DNA of 64,000 nucleotides from JAKLFA01 sp964450385 (GTDB taxonomy: Bacteria; Omnitrophota; Gorgyraeia; Zapsychrales; JANLHA01), in assembly GCA_964450385.1 (NCBI GenBank), contig CAYVEC010000009.1, positions 3,942-67,941 of the forward strand. The letters are read 5' to 3'. The translations under genes were made by a program, and so were the position numbers. Shown here piece by piece: positions 1 to 7,042 of this stretch. The notes beneath the pieces were generated by a model. That model was given only the letters and a program-made list of their open reading frames with translations. It did no database searches and was not told the origin of the DNA. Each line of letters starts with the position of its first letter. Position 1 is the first letter of the stretch.

Positions 1-904
1 GATACTGCGCCTTATCCGGACGCCCGTTCAAGAACGATACCATGGCCCCGACACTGTGGTCCCCCATCATCGTTGAAATATCAAAGGTCTCGATCCGCCG
101 CGGGGGATAGACCAACCCCAACAAGCGCTGAAGCTGCTCGGCCTCTTTAAAATAATTCAGATCCGCGTCAGCCCCCTCCCCTCCGGAGGACGAGAAAAGG
201 GCCCCGAGGGCCCGGAGCTGATCACGATACTTTGCTGCCGCCTCATAGTCCCGACTCTGCGACGCCCGTTCCATCTGCCGCTCAAGAAGCCGCGAGAGCC
301 GATCCCTCTTCCCTTCGAGAATCCAGCGGATGTGCCGGATATTCCGCTGATACTCCGCCCGGGTCTGAACCCCGATGCACGGGGCCCCGCACAGCCCCAG
401 ATGAAAATCAAGACAGGCCCGGTCGGGAATCGGATCGCAGGAACGAAACGGAAAAATCCGACGGAGGATCCCCAGGGCCTCGCGGATCAGGCGCGGGCTC
501 GTGTAGGGTCCATAATAAAACGACGAACCGGCGCGCGTCCGGGGACGAACGATCATGGCGCGCGGGAACTCCTCGCCCGTCACCTCAATCAAGGGATACA
601 TCTTATCGTCACGGAGGCTGATGTTGTAATACGGCTGATGCCGCTTGATCAGATTCGCCTCCAAAATAAGAGCCTCCGCCTCGCTGTCCGTGACCACGTG
701 ATCGATCTGACGGACGCGATGGACCAAAGATTCAGTTTTTGTCGTCTGGCCGCGGGACCGAAAATACGACCGAACCCGCTGGCGAAGGTCAACGGCCTTG
801 CCGACATAAATCACGGTGCCGGCCTCATCCCGCATCAGATAGACCCCGCTCTGACGCGGCAGCCCGCTCGCTCGGATTTTAAGCGCCTCGACTGAATCGA
901 CCAC
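1..904 (-). CDS. uvrC: UvrC, excinuclease ABC subunit C (C-terminal part outside window)
   Basis: UvrC makes the dual incisions around a lesion once UvrAB has found it (nucleotide excision repair, cytoplasm). About 301 residues are visible, roughly the first half of the usual ~600. The GIY-YIG nuclease motif is present (GVY at residues 20-22, YVG at 33-35), followed by the family-typical stretch YYNISLRDDKMYP and a UVR-type segment (SRDYEAAAKYRDQL) near residue 215. I chose GTG at 904 because GGGAGGTGG lies just upstream and the first residues fit the family; no ATG-started reading frame covers the gene. The start lies inside the 3' end of murJ (26-nt overlap), so the two are co-transcribed. 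The remainder, including the second nuclease and HhH region, lies off the left edge. Confidence 0.93.
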   Translation of the reverse strand, partial: MVDSVEALKIRASGLPRQSGVYLMRDEAGTVIYVGKAVDLRQRVRSYFRSRGQTTKTESLVHRVRQIDHVVTDSEAEALILEANLIKRHQPYYNISLRDDKMYPLIEVTGEEFPRAMIVRPRTRAGSSFYYGPYTSPRLIREALGILRRIFPFRSCDPIPDRACLDFHLGLCGAPCIGVQTRAEYQRNIRHIRWILEGKRDRLSRLLERQMERASQSRDYEAAAKYRDQLRALGALFSSSGGEGADADLNYFKEAEQLQRLLGLVYPPRRIETFDISTMMGDHSVGAMVSFLNGRPDKAQY

Positions 905-2465
905 GAACCCACCTCCCCAGATCCCGCGCCTGCGGCACCCTGACGATCCGGCAGACGATCAGATACACGACCGCGCCGCAGAGTCCAGCCGCGATCAGCC
1001 CCGGCCACGCGGCCCATGCGCCAAGCCCGCGCCAGACCACGGCCACCACGGCGGAGGCCGCGACCGAAGCCGCCATCGCCCTCAGAAAAAAAACGCCCAG
1101 CCCCTCTGTCACCCCCGGCAGCCGACGGGCCATGATCACCGACAGGGCCACAAAATTACCCCAGGACACAATGGAACTCGCGAGCGCGATCCCAGCGATC
1201 CGCATCGGCCACATGAGGATCAGATTCAAAATAAGATTCGATACAACACAGACCGCGGCAATAACGACCGGTGTTCGCGTATCTTGCTGAGCATGAAATG
1301 CAGAGACCAGCACCTTGACGCCCCCGAAGGCCGCAAGCCCGATCATATAAAACACTACGGCCTGTGTCGTGATCGCCGTGGAATACGTGTCAAACGCCCC
1401 CCGCTCAAACAGAAGCCGTATCACGGGTTCCGCCAAGACCATGGTCATCGTCGAAATCGGGAGCATCACAAAAAAAATGTTTTCCAGAGAAAAAAGGATC
1501 GTCTCCCCCATCGCCCGGTGATTCCGTTCGGCCGACAAGGCTGACAGCGTCGGAAGGGCCGCGGATGCAAGGGCCACGCCGAACAGACCCATCGGCAGCT
1601 GGATAATACGATTGGCATAATAGATCGCGGAAATCCCGCCGGCCCCCACAACCGAGGCCAGCGACGCGCAGACCGTGTCAACCACAACCCCAAGCTGATA
1701 CACCCCGGCGCCGATCATGCGCGGCACAAGAAGCCGGCCCATCTGAACGATCGCGGGATGGCCGGTCGGAAGCGGCCGCTGACAAGCGAACCCGAGTCGG
1801 AATAACGGCGGCATCTGAACCATCATCTGGGCGATACCGCCCACAAGGATCCCAGCGGCGACTCCGTAGACGGGTTCCCGCATGGCCTGAAACGCCCATA
1901 CGGCGCTCACGATCATCGAGAGATTGAGAAGACACGGGCTAAAGGCTGGGACCGTGAAGCGGCGGAAGGTGTACAGGATCCCCATGGTATACGCCGTCAG
2001 CCCGATAAAAATCGCGTACGGAAACAGCATCCGGGTCAGCGACACCGTGAGAGCGAACTGATCCGGTCGCCCGGCAAATCCCGGGGCCATGATCCGAATG
2101 ATCCCGGGGGCAAACACCATGCCGAGGACCGTAAGCGCCCCCAAGACCAACGATGCCACAAGGAGCAGACGGCTCACAAGCGACCAAAAGCGTTCCGGCT
2201 CTTCGTGTTGACGATATTCCGCAAGGACAGGGACCACCGAAGAATTCACCGCGCCTTCGCCCACAAAGTCACGGAGGAGATTCGGGATCCGAAAGGCCAC
2301 AAACAAGGCATCGGCCTGCACCCCGGTCCCCAAGAAACGGGCCAGGACCACATCACGAACAAACCCGAGGACCCGGGACGCCAGGGTCCCCATCGAAATG
2401 ACCGATGTCGACTGGAGAAGGACCGAGCGCGAATTCAGCCCCCCGTCTGTTTTTTCATTTGACAT
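879..2465 (-). CDS. murJ: MurJ/MviN lipid II flippase
   Basis: This 528-residue polytopic membrane protein matches the MurJ (MviN) family of the MOP superfamily, which moves lipid II to the outer face of the cytoplasmic membrane for peptidoglycan synthesis. The N-terminus is characteristic: ISMGTLASRVLGFVRDVV, then LGTGVQADALFVAFRIPNLL and the conserved GEGAVNSSVVPVLAEY. The length suits a 14-helix MurJ. The start ATG overlaps the -35 hexamer of the oppositely oriented rpsT promoter, and the gene overlaps uvrC at its 3' end. Nothing suggests truncation. Confidence 0.95.
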   Translation of the reverse strand: MSNEKTDGGLNSRSVLLQSTSVISMGTLASRVLGFVRDVVLARFLGTGVQADALFVAFRIPNLLRDFVGEGAVNSSVVPVLAEYRQHEEPERFWSLVSRLLLVASLVLGALTVLGMVFAPGIIRIMAPGFAGRPDQFALTVSLTRMLFPYAIFIGLTAYTMGILYTFRRFTVPAFSPCLLNLSMIVSAVWAFQAMREPVYGVAAGILVGGIAQMMVQMPPLFRLGFACQRPLPTGHPAIVQMGRLLVPRMIGAGVYQLGVVVDTVCASLASVVGAGGISAIYYANRIIQLPMGLFGVALASAALPTLSALSAERNHRAMGETILFSLENIFFVMLPISTMTMVLAEPVIRLLFERGAFDTYSTAITTQAVVFYMIGLAAFGGVKVLVSAFHAQQDTRTPVVIAAVCVVSNLILNLILMWPMRIAGIALASSIVSWGNFVALSVIMARRLPGVTEGLGVFFLRAMAASVAASAVVAVVWRGLGAWAAWPGLIAAGLCGAVVYLIVCRIVRVPQARDLGRWVRGRFSRGA

Positions 2466-2487
2466 CCCAAAACCCTTCTGCTATATT
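2459..2487 (+). promoter_or_regulatory. Sigma-70 promoter of rpsT
   Basis: TTGACA (2459-2464), 17-nt spacer and TATATT (2482-2487), an almost perfect consensus promoter. It lies between the divergent murJ start and the rpsT start at 2518, leaving a leader of about 25 nt that carries the ribosome binding site AGAAAGGAG. Confidence 0.8.
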
Positions 2488-2517
2488 ATTGCCCTTTACG
2501 AGAAAGGAGCGAGTGCT

Positions 2518-2781
2518 GTGCCACAAAGACGATCCGGTATAAAAGAATTACGGAAAAATGAAAAAAACCGTTTGCATAACCTTGATATCAAGACCGATCT
2601 AAAAAAGACCGTTAAGTCCTTTAAGACGAATGTCGCTGCCAAAAATAAGACCGAGGCAACGAAGGCCCTTAACGAAGTCTATAAAAAGATCGATAAAGCT
2701 GCCAAGCGCAATCTGATCCATAAAAATACCGCCGCGCGACGAAAATCCCTTTTTTCCCGTCAGCTCAGTTCCCTCGAATAA
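2518..2781 (+). CDS. rpsT: 30S ribosomal protein bS20
   Basis: Small, strongly basic protein of the 30S subunit (87 residues from this start). The sequence has the S20 pattern: RRSGIKELRKNEKNRLHN at the start, a lysine-rich helical middle and the C-terminal RNLIHKNTAARRKSLFSRQL, where the family has an HKNTAARRKSRL-like motif. GTG at 2518 is preferred over the upstream in-frame ATG at 2398 because AGAAAGGAGC precedes it at good spacing, a consensus promoter ends at 2487, and the upstream extension would lie inside murJ. It converges on holA with one base between the stop codons; an imperfect hairpin spans the junction (2764-2804). Confidence 0.95.
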   Translation: MPQRRSGIKELRKNEKNRLHNLDIKTDLKKTVKSFKTNVAAKNKTEATKALNEVYKKIDKAAKRNLIHKNTAARRKSLFSRQLSSLE

Positions 2782-2782
2782 T

Positions 2783-3445
2783 TCATGATGCCATGAGGGC
2801 TGAGAGTTTCGTGACGAGGACCTCTAAGGCATATTCTGATTGAATCTTCGTGCGTTTCATCCAAACATCGGCCTCCTGTAAATACTGGAGGCCTTTTTCA
2901 AAAGCCGCCGACGAAACCCGGCCGCGCGCCTTATTCCCCCAGAACCAAACGATCCCGCCCATCAACAGGAGCGGCCGGTCTCCGCGCTCAAGAAGCGCTC
3001 GCAATGAGGCGACCGCGCCTGCGGCCTGACCTCGAGCGACGCAGGTCGTGACATCGAAAACATTCCCCTTCACCTCAACCGCATCGCCCTGGATTGTCAC
3101 ATGGGCAGCCAACTTTTTGACCGCCGCGGCTGACCGGCCCCACGCGTCCGACTCCACGACAACCGCGGTCGCCGCTTGGTCGAGTTGAAGGAACTCCGCG
3201 AGGATCTCGAGGGCCTGGGCGTCAAGCTTGTGCGCCTCAAAAAGGACCACGAGCCGTTGGGCGGCCAAGGCCGGCAGCTGGATCAGGGTCTCTTTTAATT
3301 CTTTAGCGGATAATTTATGACCATAGAGGGCGCTGTAATCAAACTCGCGGGCGTCGGGCCCGGGCAGAAGCGCGTCCCTAAGTGCCCGGATCTCCCGGCT
3401 CTTTTTTTGATGATCAGTTCCTAAAAGGAGATAGTGCATGCTCAA
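2783..3445 (-). CDS. holA: DNA polymerase III delta-subunit-like protein (short HolA)
   Basis: A 220-residue protein resembling HolA, the clamp-loader subunit that opens the beta clamp. Features: N-terminal MHYLLLGTDHQKKSREIRAL, the strand VVLFEAHKLD where HolA carries its degenerate Walker-like region, and a C-terminal helical part ending YALEVLVTKLSAL. It is clearly shorter than the typical ~330-340 residues; the N-terminal domain looks compressed. The gene follows the LptE-like gene on the same strand, as holA often follows lptE in other bacteria, which supports the call. Confidence 0.75.
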   Translation of the reverse strand: MSMHYLLLGTDHQKKSREIRALRDALLPGPDAREFDYSALYGHKLSAKELKETLIQLPALAAQRLVVLFEAHKLDAQALEILAEFLQLDQAATAVVVESDAWGRSAAAVKKLAAHVTIQGDAVEVKGNVFDVTTCVARGQAAGAVASLRALLERGDRPLLLMGGIVWFWGNKARGRVSSAAFEKGLQYLQEADVWMKRTKIQSEYALEVLVTKLSALMAS

Positions 3446-3480
3446 ATCGCCATGTGTCCGCGTCTACGGGCCGCAGGCCG

Positions 3481-4011
3481 TTACCAGTTCTCGATGGTCT
3501 TTTCCACGATGCGTTTCGCCAGGTCCTTGACCGCTTTGTCAACCGCGTCATCCTCGCTACTGACCTGGGGGCCCTGAGTAAAATAATCCGCCTCACCCAC
3601 AAATCGACCGGACTCCCAGAGCATCTGCTCCCCATGTCGGTCATAGACAGAAATGCTCACCGCGATCTGAATGCGATATTCCTCAGCATCATCACTGTCA
3701 TCGCGCCTCAGGACGAATCGGCGATAATCAATGAGCTCCGCCTTCAACACCAGATCCGCGGTGTCCGGCTCCGCCTCGAGCCGGAGGTTCCCGTCAAATA
3801 GAAAACGGTTGACCACCGCTTCATGGGCCTTCACCTCAAGGAGCGGAACATAGACATAGTCGCCGCCGATACTCGTAAAATCGATGCTGTTCTTAAAAGA
3901 TTCCACATGGACGGTCTTGAGATGCGACGGGAGCGCTGACTTTGCCGTATACCCGCACCCGAGCACCGATGCTGCCGCGACCACGGCGACCAACCGAAGG
4001 ATCTGTTTCAT
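3481..4011 (-). CDS. LptE-like outer-membrane assembly lipoprotein
   Basis: A 176-residue probable lipoprotein. From ATG 4011 it starts MKQILRLVAVVAAASVLGC, with a lipobox LGC-G, followed by GYTAKSALPSHLKTVHVESF, the LptE pattern (GY-S-LP--I-TI-V--F). LptE plugs the LptD barrel that inserts lipopolysaccharide in the outer membrane. The start is set by AGGGG upstream and by the 4-nt ATGA overlap with the stop of the BamD-like gene. It lies directly upstream of holA, the usual neighbour of lptE. Family assignment rests on the N-terminal motif and context; the rest diverges. Confidence 0.7.
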   Translation of the reverse strand: MKQILRLVAVVAAASVLGCGYTAKSALPSHLKTVHVESFKNSIDFTSIGGDYVYVPLLEVKAHEAVVNRFLFDGNLRLEAEPDTADLVLKAELIDYRRFVLRRDDSDDAEEYRIQIAVSISVYDRHGEQMLWESGRFVGEADYFTQGPQVSSEDDAVDKAVKDLAKRIVEKTIENW

Positions 4012-4952
4012 TTCGTTTCCCCTAGCTGTTGTAACCGCTCCAAGGCCTTTGACGCCCACGGCGTCTCTTTAAAATCGGAAATGATGATATTGTAATAAAT
4101 CTTCGCGGACTCATATTGCCCGTGCTTATCATAAAACTCGGCGATGAGAAAATTGTTTTCCGCCTCTTTCTGCCGAAGCTGCTCGACCCGAACCGTGGCC
4201 TCTTGGGAGAGTTCGGCATCGGGATATTCGCGGGCAAAGCCTTCGAACTGATCGATGGCCGCCTGGGTGATCTGCTGATCATAGGCTGCGCCAGCGGAAC
4301 GCTCGGCGTCAACAAGGGCCACCTGATACCGGGCCGACGTGGCCCAGTCGCTCGCGGGATAGTCATTGATCGTTTTTTCAAAGGCATCGCGCGCCTCCTG
4401 CCAGAGCCCCTGCCCCTTCAGGAACAGCCCGATCTTATACTGGGCGGGTGCGGCGAACTCGCCATACGGGGCGTTCTTGATCACCGTCTCAAATACCTCT
4501 GTGATGTTGGCCGGATTGGCGCGGAGCTTCGCCCAGATCCCGTCAGGCCGATTCTTCCCGTCGAGCATCTCACATCCGATCTTGTATTGCGCCTCAACGA
4601 TCTCGGCCGAACGTGTTGTAAACGGATATTTCTTGATGACCTGCTGATAGGCCTGAAAGGCTTTATAGAGCTCTCCCTGCTCGTTTAAAAAACGGCCGAT
4701 ATAAAACTGCGCCTCCGCGGCCTCGCGGGCCTCTGGATAATGGCGGATCAGTTTTTGCATCTCTTGAACGGCCTTCGCGAAATCACCGGTCTGGGCCGCC
4801 TCAAGCCCGGCTTCGAGCTGCTTTTGGGGAGTGGGCTTCACATCATATTTTGGATTGACCCAGCGGCCGCTCTCAGGGGTCCATACCCAAAAGGCCATGG
4901 CCGGCCGAGCCCACATCGTCAAAAACAGCATAAAAATGAAAATTTTTCTCAT
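4008..4952 (-). CDS. BamD/YfiO-like TPR protein, exported
   Basis: A 314-residue exported protein with signal peptide MRKIFIFMLFLTMWARPAMA and then tandem TPR-like repeats (QTGDFAKAVQEMQKLIRHYP, EQGELYKAFQAYQQVIKKYP and more to the C-terminus). This is the layout of BamD/YfiO, which helps fold barrel proteins into the outer membrane, and of YbgF/CpoB-like proteins. The cleavage region has no lipobox cysteine (AMA-FW), unlike classical BamD, so a soluble periplasmic TPR protein is an alternative. ATG at 4952 is chosen because AGAGGGGAAT precedes it and it gives a clean signal peptide. It is coupled to the LptE-like gene by an ATGA overlap. Confidence 0.7.
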   Translation of the reverse strand: MRKIFIFMLFLTMWARPAMAFWVWTPESGRWVNPKYDVKPTPQKQLEAGLEAAQTGDFAKAVQEMQKLIRHYPEAREAAEAQFYIGRFLNEQGELYKAFQAYQQVIKKYPFTTRSAEIVEAQYKIGCEMLDGKNRPDGIWAKLRANPANITEVFETVIKNAPYGEFAAPAQYKIGLFLKGQGLWQEARDAFEKTINDYPASDWATSARYQVALVDAERSAGAAYDQQITQAAIDQFEGFAREYPDAELSQEATVRVEQLRQKEAENNFLIAEFYDKHGQYESAKIYYNIIISDFKETPWASKALERLQQLGETK

Positions 4953-4995
4953 ATTCCCCTCTGATATATTAGTATTAGTAATTTTTAGCACTTTA

Positions 4996-6525
4996 TCATA
5001 GGCCCCTGTGTTTGTCAATCCAGCATCGGCGAAGAATCACCGCCCCCGCGATGAGAACCAAATAATAGATCACGACGAGCGGGACCGTGGGCGGAGGGAT
5101 GACCCAGCAGGCCCCAGGCGCATAACGAAAAACGACCGCGCTTGCGATAAGCAGCCTCAACGCGGCCTGAATATTGACCGCGACCAAGGCCGCGGCGGCC
5201 GGACACAGGATCCCCACTGCAAGGAGAAGAAAGCCGCTCGCGATCAAAAAACCCGTGAGCGGGACCACGATCATGTTCGCCGCAAGGGCCCACCATGTGA
5301 TGTGATGAAACCAGTACGCGACAAGCCCCGCGACACCGAGCCAGGCGGAAAGGTCGACCGCGACTGACTGGATCATCCGGTCCCCGAACGATTCCCGTTC
5401 GACCGGGAAGATCCGCCGGAGCCCGGCCTCGATCACCGCGAAAAGGACCATGATCCCGCCAACCGCGGCGAACGATAATTGAAATCCAAGATCGGCGATA
5501 TACCCGGGGTTCACACTGAGCGTGACCCACCCGGCCACGGCCAGGACGTGAAGACCGAGACGCGGCCGCTCCACGAGAAATGAGACAAAGAACATCGCGG
5601 CCATCACACAGGCCCGTAGCACGGACGGGCGCTCTCCGATGAGGGCCGCATACCCGAGGAGGGCCGCCATGGTCACGATGCTCCGCGCCCTCATCCCCCC
5701 TGGAAAAAAACCAGCCAAAATGAAAAAGATCCCGGTGGCAATCCCGATATGAAGGCCGCTGATCGCAAGGACATGCGAGATCCCGACCCGCTGGAACAGG
5801 TCGCGGAGATCCGACGAGAGACGCCCTCGGTCACCAAAGAGCAGGGCGCGCATCACCCCGCTGTCAAAACCCGGAAGATACCGGTCAAAGATCCCCAAAC
5901 ACCTATACCGGACCGATCGAAGAAACCGGCGCGGCGTCATCGGAATCGCCCTCTGTTCAATCGGATCCCGTCGAGAGACCGTGAGGACAAAGGCCACCCC
6001 CTGACGCGCCAAATACTCGTCATATGAACTCGTCCCATCGCGGTCAAGACTGGAAAGCCTCTCCCAGCGACCACGGCACCGCACACGGTCCCCGTCCTTC
6101 AATTCCGATTGCCCATAGGCCTGGACAAGGACCCGTCCGCTCACCGGCAGGGTCTCCCCATCAAACCCGATCCGCGCCGCCTGGACAAAAAAGGACTGAC
6201 GCGACCAGGCCGTTCCCCGGCGGATATCGCCCGCGATCTCGCCCTCGATCCAGATCCGCCCCGGCGCGAGAGCTCCGTCAAACCGTCGCAGATCATCAAA
6301 GGCCGGGACCGCATGGGCCCGGGCGCAAAAGACCCCGAGCATGATGACCGCCAGGATGCAGAGGGCCGGCGACCAGGCTCGACGATAAAACACCCCCCAC
6401 CCCGCGCCGAGACAGAACGCGAACGCCGAAACGGTCCAGAGCGGGATCCCCGGGCCCTGACCAACTCCGCAGCCTGTGGCAAAGGCGGCGGTCAAGATGA
6501 TCACCGCATACTTATTCCGTTTCAT
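4996..6525 (-). CDS. comEC: ComEC/Rec2-type DNA uptake channel (no metallo-beta-lactamase domain)
   Basis: A ~509-residue multi-spanning membrane protein of the ComEC/Rec2 family, which passes single-stranded DNA through the inner membrane during natural transformation. After two N-terminal membrane segments comes an OB-like soluble part (GRVLVQAYGQSELKDGDRVR), then the competence core with RALLFGDRGRLSSDLRDLF and VGISHVLAISGLHIGI, the diagnostic motif. It stops after the membrane domain; the C-terminal beta-lactamase-like domain of many ComEC proteins is absent. It follows comEA with a short overlap, the classic competence pair. ATG 6525 or 6537 are both possible starts. Confidence 0.9.
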   Translation of the reverse strand: MKRNKYAVIILTAAFATGCGVGQGPGIPLWTVSAFAFCLGAGWGVFYRRAWSPALCILAVIMLGVFCARAHAVPAFDDLRRFDGALAPGRIWIEGEIAGDIRRGTAWSRQSFFVQAARIGFDGETLPVSGRVLVQAYGQSELKDGDRVRCRGRWERLSSLDRDGTSSYDEYLARQGVAFVLTVSRRDPIEQRAIPMTPRRFLRSVRYRCLGIFDRYLPGFDSGVMRALLFGDRGRLSSDLRDLFQRVGISHVLAISGLHIGIATGIFFILAGFFPGGMRARSIVTMAALLGYAALIGERPSVLRACVMAAMFFVSFLVERPRLGLHVLAVAGWVTLSVNPGYIADLGFQLSFAAVGGIMVLFAVIEAGLRRIFPVERESFGDRMIQSVAVDLSAWLGVAGLVAYWFHHITWWALAANMIVVPLTGFLIASGFLLLAVGILCPAAAALVAVNIQAALRLLIASAVVFRYAPGACWVIPPPTVPLVVIYYLVLIAGAVILRRCWIDKHRGL

Positions 6526-6862
6526 CGCGCACCACAACCCGGTACCGGATCATGTTAAAAACCCGATCGCTGATCCCGTAGATATCACGAAGCTCCGACG
6601 GGTCACGAAACCCGCCATGGATCGTCCGATACCGGACCATGCGTTCAGCAAGCCGGGGACCGATAAAAGGAAGCGTGGCCAGGGTCGCGGCATCGGCGGT
6701 ATTCAGATCAACTTTCGGAAACATCCACGCGAGGGTCTCATCATCAAGACAGGCCCGAGCCTGAGGCGAGACCTTCATCAGCCCCTTGGCAACGGCCGCG
6801 CACCATAGGGAAAAGAACAGGAACATGACGACACGCCGCTCCTCACGCGTCAATAGGATCAT
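6512..6862 (-). CDS. comEA: ComEA-type helix-hairpin-helix DNA-binding protein
   Basis: A 116-residue protein with an N-terminal hydrophobic segment (VVMFLFFSLWCAAVAKGL), so probably membrane-anchored facing the periplasm, and a C-terminal ComEA domain: VDLNTADAATLATLPFIGPR followed by GGFRDPSELRDIYGI. This helix-hairpin-helix binds incoming double-stranded DNA. It overlaps comEC immediately downstream, so the pair is one transcriptional unit. The length fits a single-HhH ComEA. The 180 bp upstream to leuS hold no gene I can defend. Confidence 0.88.
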   Translation of the reverse strand: MILLTREERRVVMFLFFSLWCAAVAKGLMKVSPQARACLDDETLAWMFPKVDLNTADAATLATLPFIGPRLAERMVRYRTIHGGFRDPSELRDIYGISDRVFNMIRYRVVVRDETE

Positions 6863-7042
6863 CGCGCCTCCTCTGCTGGGGATCGTTCCGGGGACGAGTC
6901 CGCGGCCCTTTCGCTCGTCTCCTCATCAAAAGAGAGACGTCTTCACCGCGGGCGCACGCAAACAGCCTCAGGGCCGCAGCCTCGGCCTCAAAGGACATTC
7001 ATGATGAGGGGATTCAGTAAGGGATGATCTTTGCCCGCCGAT

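Noticed and set aside
332..895. 187-residue plus-strand open frame at the left edge
   Set aside because: It is the antisense shadow of uvrC, which reads through the same DNA with GIY-YIG and UVR motifs.
2764..2804. Terminator at the rpsT/holA convergent junction
   Set aside because: An interrupted 10-bp stem exists (CTCAG..CCCTC with GAGGG..CTGAG), but the loop is long and no clear U-tract follows on either strand.
6846..6998. A short minus-strand frame between leuS and comEA (begins MSFEAEAAALRLF)
   Set aside because: No ribosome site, Arg-rich tail, and it overlaps the comEA start; not enough support for a gene.
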